NCBI RefSeq assembly: GCF_002288265.1
Contig: NZ_CP016778.1
Coordinates: 186,001-250,000, forward strand
Origin: Candidatus Planktophila versatilis
GTDB lineage: Bacteria > Actinomycetota > Actinomycetes > Nanopelagicales > Nanopelagicaceae
Reading direction: 5' to 3'
Length of the DNA: 64,000 nt
Below are positions 54,568-64,000 of the stretch, one piece after another (positions within the stretch are counted from its first letter, which is position 1; every line of letters starts with the position of its first letter). The notes under the pieces are model-generated. The model saw only the letters and a list, made by a program, of their open reading frames with translations. It did no database searches and was not told where the DNA came from. The position numbers were made by a program, and so were the translations under genes.

Positions 54568-55401
54568 ATGAGAATTCACCTCGGAGGAAGTAGCCGTCAA
54601 TCACTCGTGGTTGCACGCGCCGCACTTGATGCTGCCGTTAAAGGCGCAAGTGCTGCCACTTCATCTGAGCTCTCTTCTCAACTTTTCTTTGCCGCCGACG
54701 TTCTGGCTAAAAACACTTCAATTCGCCGTGCCTTTGCAGACCCTGCTCGCGATGCCGCCTCAAAGGGTGCACTCGTGAAAGATCTCTTTGCAAAATCACT
54801 CTCAGCGCCAGCGCTAGAAATACTCACAGATGTATCAACACTTCGTTGGTCAGCTGCAGGAGACCTAGTGCATGTACTTGAGCAGCTGGCGATTGAAGCA
54901 GAAGCATCAGCTGCAAATGTAAGCAATGAACTCGATCGCGTAGAAGATGAGCTCTTTGAGACATCTGAACTCGTGGTCGATAACTTCGAACTGCGCAAGG
55001 CGCTAGTAGGTGCCGGAACAGTGCAAGCAAAGTCAGCTCTTGTCACTGAAATACTTGGCAAGAAAGCATCAGCATCAACTGTGAAGTTAGCAGTTGCGCT
55101 GGTATCAAGTCTTCGCGGTCGCAGTATTGAAGCAGCATTTGCTGACTATCTCTTTGGCCTGGCAAATCGTCGCAATCGTTTGATTGCAGTGATTCGGGTA
55201 GCAACACAGATAACAGAAGCACAGAAATCACGCCTGGCAACGGCGATTGAAAAGCAGGTTGGGCAACCAATCCGCGTCAACATTGAGGTGGAGCCATCAA
55301 TTCTTGGTGGAGTCTCAGTGAAGTTTGCAGATGAACTTGTAGATGGAAGCGTTTCACATCGACTTGCAAGTGCAGGACGTGCACTTGCTGGAAATAAATA
55401 G
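54568..55401 (+). CDS. atpH: ATP synthase F1 subunit delta
   Basis: A 277-residue delta subunit. The length (delta is about 180 in most bacteria) includes an inserted N-terminal/central region, but it is a delta alone and not the b-delta fusion of mycobacteria. The C-terminal [24 protein letters not shown] region is the family signature. It links the stalk to alpha. Confidence 0.9.
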   Translation: MRIHLGGSSRQSLVVARAALDAAVKGASAATSSELSSQLFFAADVLAKNTSIRRAFADPARDAASKGALVKDLFAKSLSAPALEILTDVSTLRWSAAGDLVHVLEQLAIEAEASAANVSNELDRVEDELFETSELVVDNFELRKALVGAGTVQAKSALVTEILGKKASASTVKLAVALVSSLRGRSIEAAFADYLFGLANRRNRLIAVIRVATQITEAQKSRLATAIEKQVGQPIRVNIEVEPSILGGVSVKFADELVDGSVSHRLASAGRALAGNK

Positions 55402-55418
55402 GAATAAAGGGGAAACTC

Positions 55419-57059
55419 ATGGCAGAGCTCAAGATCCAACCGAATGAAATTCGGGATGCCTTAGCGAACTTCGTTAAGTCATACGATCCAGGCACCGCGG
55501 CTCGTGACGAAGTCGGAACAGTAAGCCAGGCAGGCGATGGAATCGCCCGTGTTGAAGGTCTTCCTTCAACAATGGCAAACGAACTACTTCAGTTCGAGAA
55601 CGGAACACTAGGACTCGCACTTAACCTCGATGTGCGCGAAATCGGTGTTGTTATCTTGGGCGATTACGCAGGCATTGAAGAAGGAACCTCGGTACGTCGT
55701 ACAGGTGAAGTTCTCTCTGTTCCTGTCGGTGATGGATTCCTCGGTCGCGTTGTTGACCCACTCGGTCGACCAATCGATGGCAAAGGTGAGATCACTCCTG
55801 ATGCCCGTCGTGCGCTAGAACTTCAGGCACCATCTGTTGTACAGCGCCAACCTGTTAAGGAGCCAATGGCCACAGGTATTAAGGCAATCGATGCGATGAC
55901 AGCAATCGGTCGTGGACAGCGTCAGCTCATCATTGGTGACCGTCAGACTGGAAAGACTGCAGTTGCCATCGACACAATTATTAACCAGCGCGAAAACTGG
56001 CTGACTGGCGATAAGAAGAAGCAGGTTAAATGCATCTACGTCGCTATCGGTCAGAAGGGTTCAACGATTGCATCCGTTAAGGGCGCACTCGAAGAAGCTG
56101 GCGCGATGGAATACACAACAATCGTGGCATCTCCCGCATCAGACCCAGCAGGCTTTAAGTACCTCGCGCCATATACCGGTTCTGCAATTGGTCAGCACTG
56201 GATGTATAAAGGTGAGCACGTTCTGATTGTTTTTGATGATCTTTCAAAGCAAGCTGAGGCTTATCGTTCAGTCTCACTTCTACTTCGTCGCCCACCAGGC
56301 CGCGAAGCTTACCCAGGCGATGTTTTCTACTTACACTCACGTTTGCTAGAACGTTGCGCAAAGCTTTCCGATGAACTCGGTGGCGGCTCAATGACTGGTC
56401 TGCCAATCATTGAAACTAAGGGAAATGACGTTTCCGCGTTTATTCCGACAAACGTAATTTCGATTACTGACGGACAGTGCTTCCTTGAAACAGATCTCTT
56501 TAACGCAGGTGTACGCCCAGCGATTAACGTAGGTATCTCAGTTTCTCGCGTGGGTGGTTCAGCTCAGACTAAGGCGATGAAGAAGATCGCTGGTCGTCTA
56601 CGTCTTGACCTCGCTCAGTTCCGTGAGTTAGAAGCATTCGCTGCTTTCGGTTCAGATCTTGATGCGGCATCAAAGGCTCAGCTTGAGCGCGGTGCACGTA
56701 TGGTGGAACTACTTAAGCAGGGTCAGTACTCACCATATTCACTCGAGCGTCAGATTGTTTCAATCTGGGCCGGAACTTCCGGTGCGCTAGATGATGTTGC
56801 TGTTGCTGATATCCGTCGCTTTGAAGGCGAACTACTCGACTTCATTGGCCGCGAACGTAAAGATATCTTTACCGTGATCTCTGAGACTAAGCAGCTCGAA
56901 GATGACACTGTCGCCAAGATGGTCTCTGCAGTTGCTGATTTCAAGAAGCAATTTAAGTCATCAGTAGCTCCAGCACTGAATGAAGCTGCGGCAAAGGCGC
57001 TTGAGGGCGAAGCTGCAGAAGCAATCACAAAGCACGTCCCACCGGCGGTGAAGAAGTAA
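55419..57059 (+). CDS. atpA: ATP synthase F1 subunit alpha
   Basis: A 546-residue non-catalytic nucleotide-binding subunit. P-loop [25 protein letters not shown] near the C-terminal half supplies the arginine finger. The short C-terminal extension ([13 protein letters not shown]) is typical of actinobacteria. Confidence 0.96.
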   Translation: MAELKIQPNEIRDALANFVKSYDPGTAARDEVGTVSQAGDGIARVEGLPSTMANELLQFENGTLGLALNLDVREIGVVILGDYAGIEEGTSVRRTGEVLSVPVGDGFLGRVVDPLGRPIDGKGEITPDARRALELQAPSVVQRQPVKEPMATGIKAIDAMTAIGRGQRQLIIGDRQTGKTAVAIDTIINQRENWLTGDKKKQVKCIYVAIGQKGSTIASVKGALEEAGAMEYTTIVASPASDPAGFKYLAPYTGSAIGQHWMYKGEHVLIVFDDLSKQAEAYRSVSLLLRRPPGREAYPGDVFYLHSRLLERCAKLSDELGGGSMTGLPIIETKGNDVSAFIPTNVISITDGQCFLETDLFNAGVRPAINVGISVSRVGGSAQTKAMKKIAGRLRLDLAQFRELEAFAAFGSDLDAASKAQLERGARMVELLKQGQYSPYSLERQIVSIWAGTSGALDDVAVADIRRFEGELLDFIGRERKDIFTVISETKQLEDDTVAKMVSAVADFKKQFKSSVAPALNEAAAKALEGEAAEAITKHVPPAVKK

Positions 57060-57062
57060 CTC

Positions 57063-59395
<2,333 letters not shown>

Positions 59396-59409
59396 GTAAG
59401 GGAAAAATA

Positions 59410-59661
59410 ATGGCTCTTAACGTCGCACTAGTATCGCCAACACAGAAGGTGTGGTCAGGTGAGGCAACATTTGTCTCTGCTCGCACCACAGAAGGAGACC
59501 TTGGAGTTCTTCCAGGTCACTCACCTTTGTTTGGCGTACTAGTCGATGGAGCTGTCAGCATTAAGGGCACCGATGGAACAACACAGGAATTCACTGTGAG
59601 TGGCGGCTTCTTATCTGTTTCAAATGATCGAGTTTCGATTCTTACTGAGAGCGTTAACTAA
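59410..59661 (+). CDS. atpC: ATP synthase F1 subunit epsilon, short form
   Basis: An 83-residue subunit containing the N-terminal beta-barrel (V-S-P-T-Q-K-V-W-S-G-E-A, G-D-L-G-V-L-P-G-H-S-P-L-F-G-V-L) but ending directly after it. The C-terminal two-helix inhibitory domain present in E. coli (~139 residues) is absent. Coupling should be retained and inhibition of ATP hydrolysis reduced. It ends 4 bp from convergent murA. Confidence 0.9.
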   Translation: MALNVALVSPTQKVWSGEATFVSARTTEGDLGVLPGHSPLFGVLVDGAVSIKGTDGTTQEFTVSGGFLSVSNDRVSILTESVN

Positions 59662-59665
59662 AGAA

Positions 59666-60931
59666 CTATTCGCGAGTAACTTTCGCACCCAAGCTCACCA
59701 ACTGCTCAGCAAAGTTAGGATATCCACGATCAATGTGGAAAGCGCCATCGACTGTTGTTTCACCTTCTGAAACCAACGCTGCCAATACAAGGCCTGCACC
59801 TGCGCGGATATCGGTTGCTTCAACTGGGGCGCCAGATAGCTGTGGGATACCATCGATAGAGGCGTGGTGGCCATCTACGGTGATTTGAGCACCTAATCGC
59901 ACTAGTTCGTTGACGAACATAAAGCGGGATTCAAAGACATTTTCAGTGACAATTGAATGGCCATCTGCAATTGCGTTCATTCCGATAATAAATGGCAGGA
60001 GATCTGTTGCAAATCCTGGGTAGGGCAGGGTTGCCACGTCAATTGCTTGTGGTCGTTGATTCATCTGCACGCGAAATCCATCTTTAGTTGAGGTGATGAT
60101 TGCCCCGGCTGTTGTGAGCTTTTCAAGCATAACTTCCATATGATCGGCGCGACCACCATGAATAGTGATATCACCTTGCGTCATTGCGGCGGCAAAGGCC
60201 CACGTTCCAGCGATGATGCGATCGGTAATCGTGGTGTGGTCAGTTGGCTTGAGTTCTTTAACGCCAGTGATAGTAATTGTTGGCGAACCAAGCCCATCAA
60301 TTTTTGCCCCCATGCCAATCAGGAATTCACCGAGATCGACAAGGTCAGGTTCGCGGGCGGCGTTATCAATAGTTGTCACACCATTTGCTAGAACGGCTGC
60401 GGTCATGAGGTTCTCGGTTGCACCCACTGATGGGAAATCTAAATCTATAGAGGTGCCTGAAAGTCCATTCGGAGCCTCGGCAACTATGTAGCCATGTTGG
60501 ACATGTGCTTTGGCGCCAAGTGATTCAAGACCTTTAATATGAAAATCAAGGCCGCGTGAGCCAATTGCATCCCCGCCAGGAAGTGCAACTTCTGCTCTTC
60601 CAACTCGCGCAACAAGTGGGCCGAGCACGTTAATTGATGCTCGCATCTTGCGCACGAGGTCATAATCTGCGCGATGCAATGGAGTAGCTGGAACATCAAT
60701 CGTGACAGTGTCGGCGGTGTGAACAACGGTGCAACCAAGACGTGTGAGCAAATCAGACATGATCTCCACATCGGCAATATCTGGAACATTGCGGATGGTC
60801 GATTTTCCAACGGCTAAAAGCGAAGCAGCCATCAGTTTAAGGACGGAATTCTTGGCTCCTGTGACCGATACTTCACCGACCAGGCGGCTGCCACCGGTGA
60901 TCCGGAAGCGGTCGTGGGACGAAGATGCCAT
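59666..60931 (-). CDS. murA: UDP-N-acetylglucosamine 1-carboxyvinyltransferase
   Basis: A 421-residue enzyme for the first committed step of peptidoglycan synthesis. The family opening [11 protein letters not shown] and [13 protein letters not shown] are intact. In the catalytic loop the position of the usual cysteine is in a G-C/D region not unambiguously identified here, so fosfomycin sensitivity is not predicted. The ATG 60931 has TAGACT 6 nt upstream. Confidence 0.94.
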   Translation of the reverse strand: MASSSHDRFRITGGSRLVGEVSVTGAKNSVLKLMAASLLAVGKSTIRNVPDIADVEIMSDLLTRLGCTVVHTADTVTIDVPATPLHRADYDLVRKMRASINVLGPLVARVGRAEVALPGGDAIGSRGLDFHIKGLESLGAKAHVQHGYIVAEAPNGLSGTSIDLDFPSVGATENLMTAAVLANGVTTIDNAAREPDLVDLGEFLIGMGAKIDGLGSPTITITGVKELKPTDHTTITDRIIAGTWAFAAAMTQGDITIHGGRADHMEVMLEKLTTAGAIITSTKDGFRVQMNQRPQAIDVATLPYPGFATDLLPFIIGMNAIADGHSIVTENVFESRFMFVNELVRLGAQITVDGHHASIDGIPQLSGAPVEATDIRAGAGLVLAALVSEGETTVDGAFHIDRGYPNFAEQLVSLGAKVTRE

Positions 60932-60959
60932 ATCCGAAGTCTACTTATAGGCTAGGCAC
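60932..60959. promoter_or_regulatory. Face-to-face leaderless promoters of murA and the adenosyltransferase
   Basis: Only 28 bp separate the two start codons. TAGACT (minus strand of 60938-60943) serves murA and TAGGCT (60948-60953) serves the plus-strand gene, each 6 nt from its ATG and only 4 bp apart. The two polymerase footprints must overlap, so the promoters are likely mutually exclusive. Confidence 0.6.
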
Positions 60960-61532
60960 ATGGTTAATTTAACGCGTATTTACACAAAGACCGGCGATGA
61001 CGGAACTACATCCCTTGGAGATATGAGCCGCACATCAAAAAATGACCCTCGCCTAGAAGCATATGCAACTGTTGATGAAGCAAACTCCACAATCGGTGTT
61101 GTGCTCGCAACTGATGAATTAGCCGATGATGTTCGCGCGCTATTGGTGCGAATCCAAAATGATATGTTCGATGTGGGAGCAGACCTCTGCACACCTGTCG
61201 TTGACGCACCTGCATTTGAACCACTTCGCGTGCTTGAATCTCAAATTGTCTACCTAGAAGAACAGATTGATAAATACAACGCAGATCTGGAAGCGTTGCG
61301 CTCATTTGTATTGCCTTCTGGAACATCTGCTGCGGCTCACCTTCATGTCGCCCGCACAGTGGTGCGTCGCGCAGAGCGTTGCACCTGGGCTGCTATCCAC
61401 GCATTCGGTGGGGGAGTAAATCCACTCACCGCCAAGTACCTCAACCGTTGTTCGGATTTACTCTTCGTTCTTGCTCGCCATGCAAATAAAGAGATTGGCG
61501 ATCAGCTCTGGGTTCCTGGAGCAAATCGCTAG
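60960..61532 (+). CDS. Cob(I)alamin adenosyltransferase, PduO type
   Basis: A 190-residue five-helix-bundle enzyme that makes adenosylcobalamin. N-terminal T-R-I-Y-T-K-T-G-D-D-G-T-T-S-L-G (ATP site) and the later V-R-R-A-E-R and N-R-C-S-D-L-L-F-V-L-A-R motifs are present. It implies import or salvage of corrinoids and a B12-dependent enzyme elsewhere. Its stop overlaps the convergent gene by 4 bp (shared CTAG). Confidence 0.92.
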   Translation: MVNLTRIYTKTGDDGTTSLGDMSRTSKNDPRLEAYATVDEANSTIGVVLATDELADDVRALLVRIQNDMFDVGADLCTPVVDAPAFEPLRVLESQIVYLEEQIDKYNADLEALRSFVLPSGTSAAAHLHVARTVVRRAERCTWAAIHAFGGGVNPLTAKYLNRCSDLLFVLARHANKEIGDQLWVPGANR

Positions 61533-61855
61533 TTAAAGCTTTTCAAGTGCGCCCTGGCAGCGCTCTCTTCCTTCGGAAATACAAACAACCGAGGACCTTG
61601 CTTTGTCTGCGCAAGTGTCGCCTTAATTCCAACTGCGATTAATTTCTGACGCAGTATTTCGCCTTCAATGTGATTATTTGGCTCTGCGACCGCAACGAGA
61701 GTTCCGTATTCATCTTCTGAACCAATCGATGGGCTGCGTTCGACTAGCGACTTACCTTTAGCCGAGGTCCACTTTAAAATGAAAATGAGGAATAAGACAA
61801 CCGGAAATCCGGCAAGACTCATTAAAAAGAGCTGATTGTTGACGCCACCGAGCAT
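61529..61855 (-). CDS. Small membrane-anchored protein with DUF2007-like domain
   Basis: A 108-residue protein: one N-terminal membrane helix (about residues 8-28), a linker, then a cytoplasmic domain (L-V-A-V-A-E-P-N-N-H-I-E-G-E-I-L-R-Q-K-L-I-A-V-G-I-K-A-T-L) resembling DUF2007 proteins, a small signal-transducing-type fold. It starts directly after the stop of the secreted Lys/Pro protein. Function unknown; family match is tentative. Confidence 0.55.
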   Translation of the reverse strand: MLGGVNNQLFLMSLAGFPVVLFLIFILKWTSAKGKSLVERSPSIGSEDEYGTLVAVAEPNNHIEGEILRQKLIAVGIKATLAQTKQGPRLFVFPKEESAARAHLKSFN

Positions 61856-62566
61856 TTACTCGACCACCTTTGTATATGTAGCAGCCGATGCTCCTTCAGG
61901 TCGTGGATCTTGATGGCAAATCACTTCAATATTGCTGATGTATTCAAGAGTTTCAATGGGTTCTGGTGAGATTAAGAGAATGGTCTTAATCTCTTTAACT
62001 GCGCTAGGCGTTGATATTGTGCGCAAGTCACCAAGTATGACGCCCTCTTTAGATAGGACCTGAGAATTAACTTCCCACCACACGCATCCAGTTTCGGCGG
62101 CAACCTGGACTGCGCCACAAACAAATTCGCTGCATGCCTTCACTTGGGAAGCCAGATTGGTCTTTGCCGAGATAACGCTCACCAACTCTTTGCTTGTCGG
62201 CACCTTGGCATAGATTCCTGATTCAAACTCAAAGTCCACCGGTGGCCACTTTGGTTTCGGTGACGGAGTAAGCCTTATCTTCTTTCGAGGCTTTGGCTTG
62301 GGTTTTGGTTTTGGCTTTGGTTTAGCCGAGACGGTGGGTTTAGCAGTTGTCGTAGATGTCGTTACCGTCGCTTTGGGTGTTGCTGTTGCTTTAGCTGTGG
62401 GCTTTGGCTTTGTAGTTGGCTTAGCAGTGGCCTTTGGTGAAGCCTTCACACTCGCCTTGGCTGTCGGCGTTGGTGTTGGCTTCTTAGTTGCAGCGTCGGC
62501 ACTGGTTGCGGCAAAGGCAAGGCAGAGCGCAAGTACAAGTGCTGACTTTTTCAGTCGCGCTCCCAC
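61856..62566 (-). CDS. Secreted Lys/Pro/Thr-rich protein
   Basis: A 236-residue exported protein. The GTG 62566 start gives a clean signal peptide (G-A-R-L-K-K then a hydrophobic stretch ending T-S-A-D-A); upstream in-frame starts would lengthen it badly. Residues about 26-105 are low-complexity Lys/Pro/Thr/Ala (K-P-K-P-K-P repeats), a typical wall-spanning segment. The C-terminal ~130 residues hold a small domain with four cysteines (A-C-S-E-F-V-C-G, T-G-C-V-W-W, V-I-C-H). It overlaps the ABC permease by 16 bp, so the two are translated together. Family not recognised. Confidence 0.55.
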   Translation of the reverse strand: MGARLKKSALVLALCLAFAATSADAATKKPTPTPTAKASVKASPKATAKPTTKPKPTAKATATPKATVTTSTTTAKPTVSAKPKPKPKPKPKPRKKIRLTPSPKPKWPPVDFEFESGIYAKVPTSKELVSVISAKTNLASQVKACSEFVCGAVQVAAETGCVWWEVNSQVLSKEGVILGDLRTISTPSAVKEIKTILLISPEPIETLEYISNIEVICHQDPRPEGASAATYTKVVE

Positions 62567-63342
62567 TTGAAACTGCGAATTGCCCAGATTAATCCCAGTA
62601 CGAGCCATGCGGTAATAATGGCAAAGGTGCGCCCAGTTTCCCAATTGCCGGCAACTTCACGCGTAGCAAATGAGTCAGGTAAGAAGACTGAACGGGCGCC
62701 TTGGGTCATCCATTTGAGTGGAAAGATTGCGGCAACTTGCTGCATCCACTGCGGCAGATCGGTAAAGACAAAGAAGACGCCACTGAAGAATTGCAGAACT
62801 ATTACAACGGGGGAGACGACGGCAGATGCACCACGGCCAGATTTAGGAACATTGGAGAATGCAATTCCCAGCACCGTTGAACATGCACTGCCAAGAATTA
62901 GTAGAGCAGCTAAGAGCAACCATTTATCAGCGCTCTGCGGCAGGTTAACGCCAAAGAAGGCAACGCCAGCAGCCAATAAGAGCGCTACTTGCACCAGCAT
63001 GCTGACAGTGACAAGGATGGCTTTTCCAAGGAAGTAACTACTTGCTGGCATCGGAGTTCCACGTAGTCGCTTGAGCGTTCCAAAGTCGCGCTCCATCGGA
63101 ATCATGATTGCTAGTTGCTGAAAACCCGTATTAACAAGTCCTGATGCAATCATTCCCGCCACAAAATATTGACTAAAGGTAACACCGTCGGCGATCGTGT
63201 TAGAAAATACTGATCCAAAGATGGCAAGCAAGATGAGTGGGAATAACATGGTGAAGACAACTGATTCACGCTGTCGCATAAATTGTTTAATCTCTAACTT
63301 GCCTCGCTGCATACCAATGGAGAGCGCGGTGGGCTTATTCAT
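62551..63342 (-). CDS. ABC-2 type transporter permease
   Basis: A 263-residue permease with six helices of the ABC-2 family (R-Q-R-E-S-V-V-F-T-M-L-F-P-L-I-L before helix 1; E-R-D-F-G-T-L-K-R-L-R-G-T-P at the coupling region). Such exporters move drugs, lipids or polysaccharides. The start ATG 63342 overlaps the ATPase end by 8 bp, and the downstream secreted protein overlaps this gene, suggesting one functional unit. Confidence 0.85.
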   Translation of the reverse strand: MNKPTALSIGMQRGKLEIKQFMRQRESVVFTMLFPLILLAIFGSVFSNTIADGVTFSQYFVAGMIASGLVNTGFQQLAIMIPMERDFGTLKRLRGTPMPASSYFLGKAILVTVSMLVQVALLLAAGVAFFGVNLPQSADKWLLLAALLILGSACSTVLGIAFSNVPKSGRGASAVVSPVVIVLQFFSGVFFVFTDLPQWMQQVAAIFPLKWMTQGARSVFLPDSFATREVAGNWETGRTFAIITAWLVLGLIWAIRSFKWERD

Positions 63343-64000
63343 CGTGACCACCAATCATTTCCAGGTAGATATCTTCTAGTGATGCTCGCTTAATGCTCAG
63401 CTCTGGAATTTCTCCACCAAATTGGGCCGCTAGCTCCGTGACGCGTTCAGTGGGGTTGGCACTCTTCTCACTGCGCACTTGTGCACCATCTCGCCAGGAA
63501 ATAGTGGCAAGTGATGTTGCGCGCCCGCCAAGTTCTGCAGGTGGTGCGATTTCAACAATCCGTCCCTTGATAATGACTGCCACCCGATCTGCCAGTGCTT
63601 CTGCTTCATCAAGGTAGTGAGTGGTAAGAACGATGGTGGCGCCTTCATCGCGCAAGGTGCGAATCAAATTCCAGAATGCTCTACGCGCTTCCGGATCAAA
63701 ACCTGTAGTGGGCTCATCTAAAAAGATTAGTTCCGGACTACCAATAATTCCCAGTGCGACATCTAGGCGACGTCGCTGCCCACCAGAAAGTGTGCGACCT
63801 AAAGCATCAGATTTCTCTGTGAGTCCCACTAATTCAATTACCTCGCGGGCATCTTTCGGATTCTTGTAATAAGTGGCAAAGTGCGAGACGGACTCATAGA
63901 CAGTTAAGTCGCCGGCATCTTGAGTTGATTGAAGAACAATGCCGATGCGATCACGCCATCCTTGTCCGGCGCTGCCTTTAGTTGCTGGGTCAAAACCGAG
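63335..64000 (-). CDS. ABC transporter ATP-binding protein (DrrA-like), N-terminus beyond the window
   Basis: The frame is open to the right edge, so the Walker A part is missing and about 221 residues are visible. Present are the Q-loop (I-G-I-V-L-Q-S-T-Q), signature L-S-G-G-Q-R-R-R-L-D-V-A, Walker B L-I-F-L-D-E-P-T-T-G-F-D-P and H-loop T-T-H-Y-L-D-E-A-E. The style matches the ATPases of ABC-2 drug and lipid exporters. It is the first gene of the three-gene unit at this edge. Confidence 0.9.
   Translation of the reverse strand, partial: LGFDPATKGSAGQGWRDRIGIVLQSTQDAGDLTVYESVSHFATYYKNPKDAREVIELVGLTEKSDALGRTLSGGQRRRLDVALGIIGSPELIFLDEPTTGFDPEARRAFWNLIRTLRDEGATIVLTTHYLDEAEALADRVAVIIKGRIVEIAPPAELGGRATSLATISWRDGAQVRSEKSANPTERVTELAAQFGGEIPELSIKRASLEDIYLEMIGGHDE

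Noticed and set aside
62298-62570. Gly/Phe-repeat frame opposite the Lys/Pro-rich secreted protein
   Set aside because: Low-complexity shadow of the K-P repeats; no ribosome-binding site or promoter.

Overview
The window is a gene-dense stretch of an actinobacterial chromosome of moderate G+C, with almost no non-coding space. Actinobacterial signatures include a fused E2-E1 2-oxoglutarate decarboxylase/dehydrogenase (Kgd), a SigR/RsrA thiol-stress pair, a mycoredoxin, nickel superoxide dismutase, DUF2017 and DUF3039 proteins, the mec-cysO-cysM cysteine route, a SAM-IV-type riboswitch and the argS-lysA-hom-thrC-thrB-rho-rpmE-prfA-prmC order. A proton-pumping actinorhodopsin, short intergenic gaps and moderate G+C point to a streamlined planktonic (freshwater acI/Nanopelagicales-like) actinobacterium. 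That assignment is an inference from gene content.

Layout: 1-7.9 kb holds the end of an SRAP protein, sigR-rsrA, a hotdog thioesterase, divergent sodN/sodX, mycoredoxin-kgd, an SDR and a small membrane protein. 7.9-12.7 kb is a Tad/Flp pilus cluster headed by a degenerate GGDEF protein. 12.8-16.7 kb is prfB-ftsE-ftsX-smpB-ssrA, followed by an AT-rich secreted protein next to the tmRNA gene. 17.3-24.5 kb carries a DUF3039 gene, argF, the three-gene transhydrogenase, pirin (with an operator-like palindrome inside its promoter), trhO and a GNAT enzyme. 24.5-31.1 kb runs GH18-clpS-DUF2017-mec-cysO-cysM-murI-rph-rdgB, much as in mycobacteria.

31.1-35.3 kb contains two unusual proteins with histone-H1-like Lys/Ala tails (one membrane-spanning, one coiled-coil) around an OatA-like acyltransferase, then a HlyIII protein. 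35.6-38.7 kb has actinorhodopsin, metY behind a SAM-IV-type riboswitch, a small helix-hairpin-helix protein and tRNA-Leu(UAG). 38.8-52.2 kb is the amino-acid, rho and release-factor block, then glyA and a WecA-type transferase. 52.2-59.7 kb is the complete F1Fo ATP synthase operon. 59.7-64 kb has murA and the cobalamin adenosyltransferase on a 28-bp divergent promoter, a small membrane protein, and an ABC-2 exporter with a secreted Lys/Pro-rich protein; the exporter ATPase runs off the right edge.

The genes join into an energy module (actinorhodopsin, ATP synthase, transhydrogenase), sulfur and methionine metabolism (CysO/Mec/CysM, MetY, SAM-IV), oxidative-stress defence (SigR/RsrA, SodN/SodX, mycoredoxin) and translation termination and rescue (RF1, RF2, PrmC, SmpB, tmRNA). 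A recurring signal is a TANNNT-type -10 element 6-7 nt before the start codon at the head of many transcription units, indicating widespread leaderless mRNAs. That signal also settles several start codons. No CRISPR array, insertion sequence or prophage was seen.
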